NCBI GenBank assembly: GCA_900556765.1
Contig: USQH01000027.1
Coordinates: forward strand, 1 to 13,754
Direction of reading: 5' to 3'
DNA from: an uncultured Oscillospiraceae bacterium
Lineage (GTDB): Bacteria > Bacillota > Clostridia > Oscillospirales > Acutalibacteraceae
DNA length: 13,754 bases
Each line of letters starts with the position of its first letter. Position 1 is the first letter of the stretch. The position numbers and the translations under genes were made by a program. A model generated the notes under the pieces. That model did no database searches. It was given only the letters and a program-made list of their open reading frames with translations, and was not told the origin of the DNA. Positions 10,852-13,754 of the stretch are shown in pieces.

Positions 10852-10872
10852 TTGAAAATTAACTTTCAAAAA
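10852..10872. repeat. Palindrome copy 3, before the Rep gene
   Basis: Identical to 5791-5811 (core TTGAAAATTAACTTTC). It begins at the Zot stop codon and runs into the ribosome site of the Rep gene (AAAAAAGGAG), so folding or protein binding could control Rep translation. Confidence 0.65.
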
Positions 10873-10888
10873 AGGAGATTTGTTACAT

Positions 10889-12151
10889 ATGGAAAGTAAA
10901 CTTGACTGGCTTACGCTTACATTGAAGCCCGAAAACCCAAGCATCACATTTGATGATTGTTTTCGTATTCTGGGAGATAGAATGCTTCTGACTGATCTTT
11001 TCGCAAAAATGGTTCCTGTGAGTCGTTTTGCGTTCTATGATTGGACGATAGGATATGAAAATATATCGCTCAGTTGTCCTACTTTGGAAAATTTTGCAGA
11101 ACAGGGGGTATGCTTGCGCATATCCTCTCAAGGTCTTGATTACCTTATAAAGTATCTTAAGACTTATAATATTACTTTAAATCAGTGGCTAGGCGAGTGG
11201 CGGGCTTTATGCTTTCAAGGATATATTTCTAAAGATACGCGCTTTGATTATGCTATGGACGATATTCGCTTTAACGGTGACAAACCCGTGCTTACAATGA
11301 AAAAGGTTATGGACTGCCGCCGTAAAGGTGAGATGTGCAAAAAGGCTCGTGTGGTAGATATTCTTGACGGCATCACTTCGGTTAAGGAGCGCTATAAGAC
11401 GGTAAATAAAGAGTCTGTTGTCGGTCGCACTGTCTATGTCGGTTCTCGATATAGTGATGTTAGCTGCCGATTTTATGACAAACTCGCCGAACAGTTACAG
11501 AAAAAAGGCGAAATTCCCGAAAATTGTACATCTTGGACGCGCTGTGAGTTCGAGCTTAAGGGTGCGGCTGCTATGTCTGCCCTTAATGCCTTTCTTGATT
11601 GTGATGAGGTCGGATTCGGAAAGTATATGCGCGGCGTTGTAAATAATTATGTGTCCTTTGTGGTTCGCAAAGACAGTAATATATCTAGGTGTCCCATTAA
11701 ACGTTGGTGGGCTAAATTTCTCGGCGGCTGTACCGAAAAATTCAGACTTCCTCACAAAGCTCCCGCGCGTTCTGCTTTGGCTCGTGCCGAGCGCGGTCTT
11801 TCTCAGTATGTTCCCACTGTCTTTACCATGTTTAAGGTTTTAGGCTTAGAGGGTGTTTACCGCTTTTTTGAGATTAAGGCTGAGGATCTTATATTAAAAA
11901 AGGGCTGTGCTTCGAAAATCTTCAAGACTGAGCTTGCAAATAATATCCTTGATAATCGCCGTGATTATGAGGATATGAACGGCTTTAAGAACTATCAGTA
12001 TAACAGCTTTGACGGTGAGGAAGGCTGGAGTATAGAGGATAATATACGACTTCAACACATTAAATTTATGGATTGTTGGTGGAAGGTTCATTTTAAAGAT
12101 TATAATGTCTATTCTCATAATGCCTTTATGGACGGTCAAGAGGTGTTGTAA
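10889..12151 (+). CDS. Rolling-circle replication initiator, Rep_trans family
   Basis: A 420-aa protein that should nick the phage double-strand origin and start rolling-circle synthesis of the packaged strand. Family features seen: TRFDYAMDD (117-125), the R-x-D-x-A-x-D-D block; GRTVYVGSRYSDVSCRFYDK (179-198), the core with the conserved tyrosine segment; EQ (201-202) directly after; and WTRCEFELKG (216-225). These match the Rep_trans proteins of pT181-like plasmids and Firmicute elements. ATG 10889 is chosen, with a long 11-nt gap to AGGAG; TTG 10880 lies too close. The palindrome at 10852-10872 sits over its leader. It is followed immediately by the Cys-rich gene. Likely target: the hairpins at 2730-2852. 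Confidence 0.88.
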   Translation: MESKLDWLTLTLKPENPSITFDDCFRILGDRMLLTDLFAKMVPVSRFAFYDWTIGYENISLSCPTLENFAEQGVCLRISSQGLDYLIKYLKTYNITLNQWLGEWRALCFQGYISKDTRFDYAMDDIRFNGDKPVLTMKKVMDCRRKGEMCKKARVVDILDGITSVKERYKTVNKESVVGRTVYVGSRYSDVSCRFYDKLAEQLQKKGEIPENCTSWTRCEFELKGAAAMSALNAFLDCDEVGFGKYMRGVVNNYVSFVVRKDSNISRCPIKRWWAKFLGGCTEKFRLPHKAPARSALARAERGLSQYVPTVFTMFKVLGLEGVYRFFEIKAEDLILKKGCASKIFKTELANNILDNRRDYEDMNGFKNYQYNSFDGEEGWSIEDNIRLQHIKFMDCWWKVHFKDYNVYSHNAFMDGQEVL

Positions 12152-12418
12152 ATGGTCTGCGATTTTTGGGCTTGCAAGCGATTTGAGGATTGTAAGGCAC
12201 ATTGTGTGTATTCGGGCGCGAATTACCCGCCTTGCGCTTGCTGTGTACATTTTGATATGTGTGATAGCTGTACTCGTTTTGTTGAGTGCGCCGAGCTTGT
12301 CACAAAGTATTTGCCGCAGATGTTTCGCCGTCTCGTGCTCGATATCCGACACGGCGAGGATACTCAGCGTACCGAGCAGTATATCCGCCGTAATACTCGC
12401 GGCGGAAAACGCTCTTGA
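12152..12418 (+). CDS. Cys-rich protein coupled to Rep (88 aa)
   Basis: It starts immediately after the Rep stop, with GAGGTG inside the Rep coding end. About ten cysteines lie in the first 46 residues (positions 3, 8, 14, 18, 28, 30, 31, 37, 40 and 46), and the second half is Arg-rich and basic (RRLVLDIRHGEDTQRTEQYI and RRNTRGGKR). This suggests a metal-binding, nucleic-acid-binding accessory protein, possibly helping Rep, acting on att, or regulating. Its stop codon overlaps the -35 box of the outward promoter at 12415. The family is not recognised. Confidence 0.75.
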   Translation: MVCDFWACKRFEDCKAHCVYSGANYPPCACCVHFDMCDSCTRFVECAELVTKYLPQMFRRLVLDIRHGEDTQRTEQYIRRNTRGGKRS

Positions 12419-12443
12419 CATTTTCCGAACGTTGATGTATACT
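12415..12443 (+). promoter_or_regulatory. Phage-end promoter reading across attR into the Xer gene
   Basis: TTGACA (12415-12420), 17-bp spacer, TATACT (12438-12443), with predicted start near 12450. The transcript would contain the whole attachment site, including the core palindrome as a hairpin just before the recombinase ribosome site. In the circular phage it would read into the left arm in antisense. Confidence 0.8.
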
Positions 12444-12446
12444 TAT

Positions 12447-12509
12447 TAAAAAGGGGGAAGCCCAGCGCTTCAACACAGTGAATTGCGTAAAATCAAAGTT
12501 TTACGCAAT
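12447..12509. repeat. Right attachment site (attR) with perfect 11-6-11 core
   Basis: Direct repeat copy 2 (12447-12501) overlaps the core. Left arm ATTGCGTAAAA (12482-12492), centre TCAAAG (12493-12498) and right arm TTTTACGCAAT (12499-12509), the exact reverse complement of the left arm. Two 11-bp arms around a 6-bp centre is the geometry of dif sites. A small hairpin GAAGC-CCAGC-GCTTC lies to its left and may be an accessory site. Confidence 0.85.
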
Positions 12510-12525
12510 AGAGTAGGGGATAGGA

Positions 12526-13569
12526 ATGATGAACAATAAATATTACAATGACGCTCCGCAGCTTATAAAAGATTTCATATACTATGAGAAGATCGTTAAA
12601 GGACGCTCGGAGCTTACAGTGAAAAACTACTATAACGACCTGCGTACTTTTTTCAGATTTTATAAGATACAAAACGATCGAGCGAGCGATCTTCCTGAAG
12701 AGTTTGGTAAAATAATAATATTCGATATCACCGAGAAAGATATATTGAGCGTTGACTTGCAAACCGTGCAGCAGTTCCTCATCTTTATGAAAGATGAAAA
12801 GAAAAACGAGCAAAAGGCTCGTTATCGAAAAGCTGTCTCGCTGCGGCAGTTCTATAAGTTCTTGACTAATTCTAAACACTTGTTTGAAGTAAGCCCGCTT
12901 GCCAATCTTGAATTGCCGTCACCGAAACCCGCGCTTCCGAAGTATCTCACATTGGAGCAAGCGCTCGAGATGATTACACACATTGATACTCCGGACAAAA
13001 AACGCGATTATTGCATTATAACGTTTTTCTTGAACTGCGGTATGCGTTTGAGCGAACTTGTTGGGATCAATATGAAGGATATTCGCAAAACGACCGGAAC
13101 AGACGGACACGAGATATACAGTCTTAAAGTACTCGGCAAAGGCAATAAAGAGCGCATAATTTATCTTAACGACGCATGTGTAAGCGCATATAATGATTAC
13201 GTTGCTCCGAACGAAACCGACCCCGAAATTCGCGCCGCCTCGGGAAACCGCGATATGTCTGCTCAAACGGACGCTTTGTTCCTCAGCCGGCGTAAAACGC
13301 GAATATCTAATAGACGCGTTCAGCAGATCGTCGAAGAGTGCCTTAAAAGCTGCGGACTTGATAACATGGGACTCTCTGTACATAAGCTGCGCCATACGGC
13401 AGCTACGCTGATGTATCAGAACGGCGTAGATGTCCGTGTTTTAAAGGATGTTCTGGGACACGAAAGCCTAAATACTACTCAAATTTACACCCATGTTTCC
13501 AATTTACAAATGGAAAATGCTGTAAAAAACAATCCTCTCTCTAGTGTCAAACCTCAAAATAAGCAATAG
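12526..13569 (+). CDS. xer: Tyrosine recombinase, XerC/XerD-like (host)
   Basis: A 347-aa protein. The N-terminal core-binding (SAM-like) domain spans about 8-125 (LTVKNYYNDLRTFFRF). The catalytic domain has all key residues: R174 in CGMRLSELVG, K205 in LGKGNKER, H286 and R289 in VHKLRHTAA, H312 in LGHES and the nucleophile Y321 in IYTHV. Xer recombinases resolve chromosome dimers at dif. This gene lies outside the prophage repeats, with a dif-like site 16 bp before its start, as for single-recombinase systems such as XerS. It is therefore the likely enzyme that integrates the phage. ATG 12526 or 12529 follows AGGGGATAGG. After integration its transcription depends on the phage-end promoter at 12415. 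It could instead be an element-specific integrase. Confidence 0.88.
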   Translation: MMNNKYYNDAPQLIKDFIYYEKIVKGRSELTVKNYYNDLRTFFRFYKIQNDRASDLPEEFGKIIIFDITEKDILSVDLQTVQQFLIFMKDEKKNEQKARYRKAVSLRQFYKFLTNSKHLFEVSPLANLELPSPKPALPKYLTLEQALEMITHIDTPDKKRDYCIITFFLNCGMRLSELVGINMKDIRKTTGTDGHEIYSLKVLGKGNKERIIYLNDACVSAYNDYVAPNETDPEIRAASGNRDMSAQTDALFLSRRKTRISNRRVQQIVEECLKSCGLDNMGLSVHKLRHTAATLMYQNGVDVRVLKDVLGHESLNTTQIYTHVSNLQMENAVKNNPLSSVKPQNKQ

Positions 13570-13658
13570 ATATTGTAGGTTTTAGATGCTTTTACACAAA
13601 AAAAGTATATATTTTTTCATAAAATAGTTAAAAAATTCGACAAATTGTAAAAAATCAC

Positions 13659-13687
13659 TTGACTACTTATGAGTTTTGTGATATAAT
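13659..13687 (+). promoter_or_regulatory. Host promoter at the right edge
   Basis: TTGACT (13659-13664), 17-bp spacer, TATAAT (13682-13687). It presumably drives the next host gene beyond the window; the 67 bases after it hold only a 17-codon frame. The 13570-13658 stretch is AT-rich and shows no gene. Confidence 0.6.
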
Positions 13688-13754
13688 AAATTTATGCACA
13701 AAGATGGTTATATAATAAGCGTGCAAATTTTTGGAATAAGGAAATGAGGTTTAG

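Larger units (their letters stand above)
1..12501 (+). mobile_element. Integrated filamentous phage (Inoviridae-like prophage)
   Basis: The element lies between the direct repeats at 1-55 and 12447-12501 and holds the hallmark inovirus pair, a Zot/pI-type ATPase and a rolling-circle initiator, plus many small single-helix proteins and one large secreted anchored protein. It encodes no integrase, terminase, capsid or tail gene. Structural genes all read rightward, and accessory and repressor genes read mainly leftward. By analogy with M13 the packaged strand should be the coding (plus) strand of this window, which agrees with the direction of the putative single-strand promoter at 2470-2498. 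At about 12.4 kb it is larger than classical inoviruses (6-9 kb), mostly because of the leftward accessory module. Confidence 0.88.

Noticed and set aside
1..13754. CRISPR arrays, transposases, insertion sequences, rRNA
   Set aside because: No regularly spaced repeats, no transposase motifs or terminal inverted repeats with target duplication, and no rRNA sequence were seen.

Overview
The window holds one integrated filamentous phage (Inoviridae-like prophage, about 12.4 kb) in the chromosome of a low-to-moderate-GC Gram-positive bacterium, probably a Clostridia member. Three things support the host call: strong GGAGG-type ribosome binding sites before almost every gene, sigma-70/A type TTGACA-N17-TATAAT promoters, and a Xer recombinase of clostridial style. 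I cannot name a genus. The phage call rests on a Zot/pI-family ATPase (10039-10851), a Rep_trans rolling-circle initiator (10889-12151), a run of small one-helix membrane proteins with coat-like architecture, a large secreted protein with a Gly-rich linker and C-terminal anchor (pIII-like, 7168-8997), and non-coding regions full of large DNA hairpins.

Boundaries: a direct repeat of at least 55 bp lies at 1-55 and 12447-12501. At the right copy it runs into a perfect 11-6-11 inverted repeat (12482-12509) that looks like a dif or Xer core site. It sits 16 bp before a complete tyrosine recombinase gene (12526-13569) that lies outside the element. The phage carries no integrase of its own, so it most likely uses this host Xer protein. 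A phage promoter (12415-12443) reads out across the right junction into that gene.

Layout, left to right. (1) 126-2031, minus strand: an accessory module of a double zinc-ribbon/HTH protein, a 64-aa acidic protein, a SprT-like metallopeptidase and a frameshifted 61-aa ORF. Divergent promoters at 2089-2195 carry three copies of one 16-bp operator, next to a ribbon-helix-helix repressor gene (2215-2427). (2) 2430-2930: the probable replication region. A branched hairpin (2442-2630) holds a consensus promoter with its -10 box in an unpaired bubble, as expected for a single-stranded-DNA promoter that primes the complementary strand. A second three-way junction (2730-2852) is a candidate Rep or packaging site. 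(3) 2944-3650: bidirectional terminators, a small membrane protein and an XRE-type repressor, with two TACCC-N6-GGGTA operators inside divergent promoters. (4) 3652-4360: a stretch of about 380 nt without a + strand gene that folds extensively (candidate structured RNA), a minus-strand 60-aa membrane protein, and a tRNA-Phe-like gene with an encoded CCA end. (5) 4458-10851, plus strand: the structural and assembly operon, with an unusual alpha-CTD-like/HTH fusion, four coat-like paralogs, a probable ssDNA-binding protein, the adsorption protein, tail-anchored small proteins and Zot. (6) 10889-12418: Rep and a Cys-rich partner.

Working model: the XRE repressor holds the strong rightward promoter at 3617-3645 off during lysogeny. 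On release, one long transcript would run through the structured leader, the tRNA-like element and the coat/assembly genes. Several recurring RNA hairpins between genes, one with compensatory base changes, would tune expression or processing. Rep and the two hairpin regions replicate the genome. The host Xer integrates it at its own core site.
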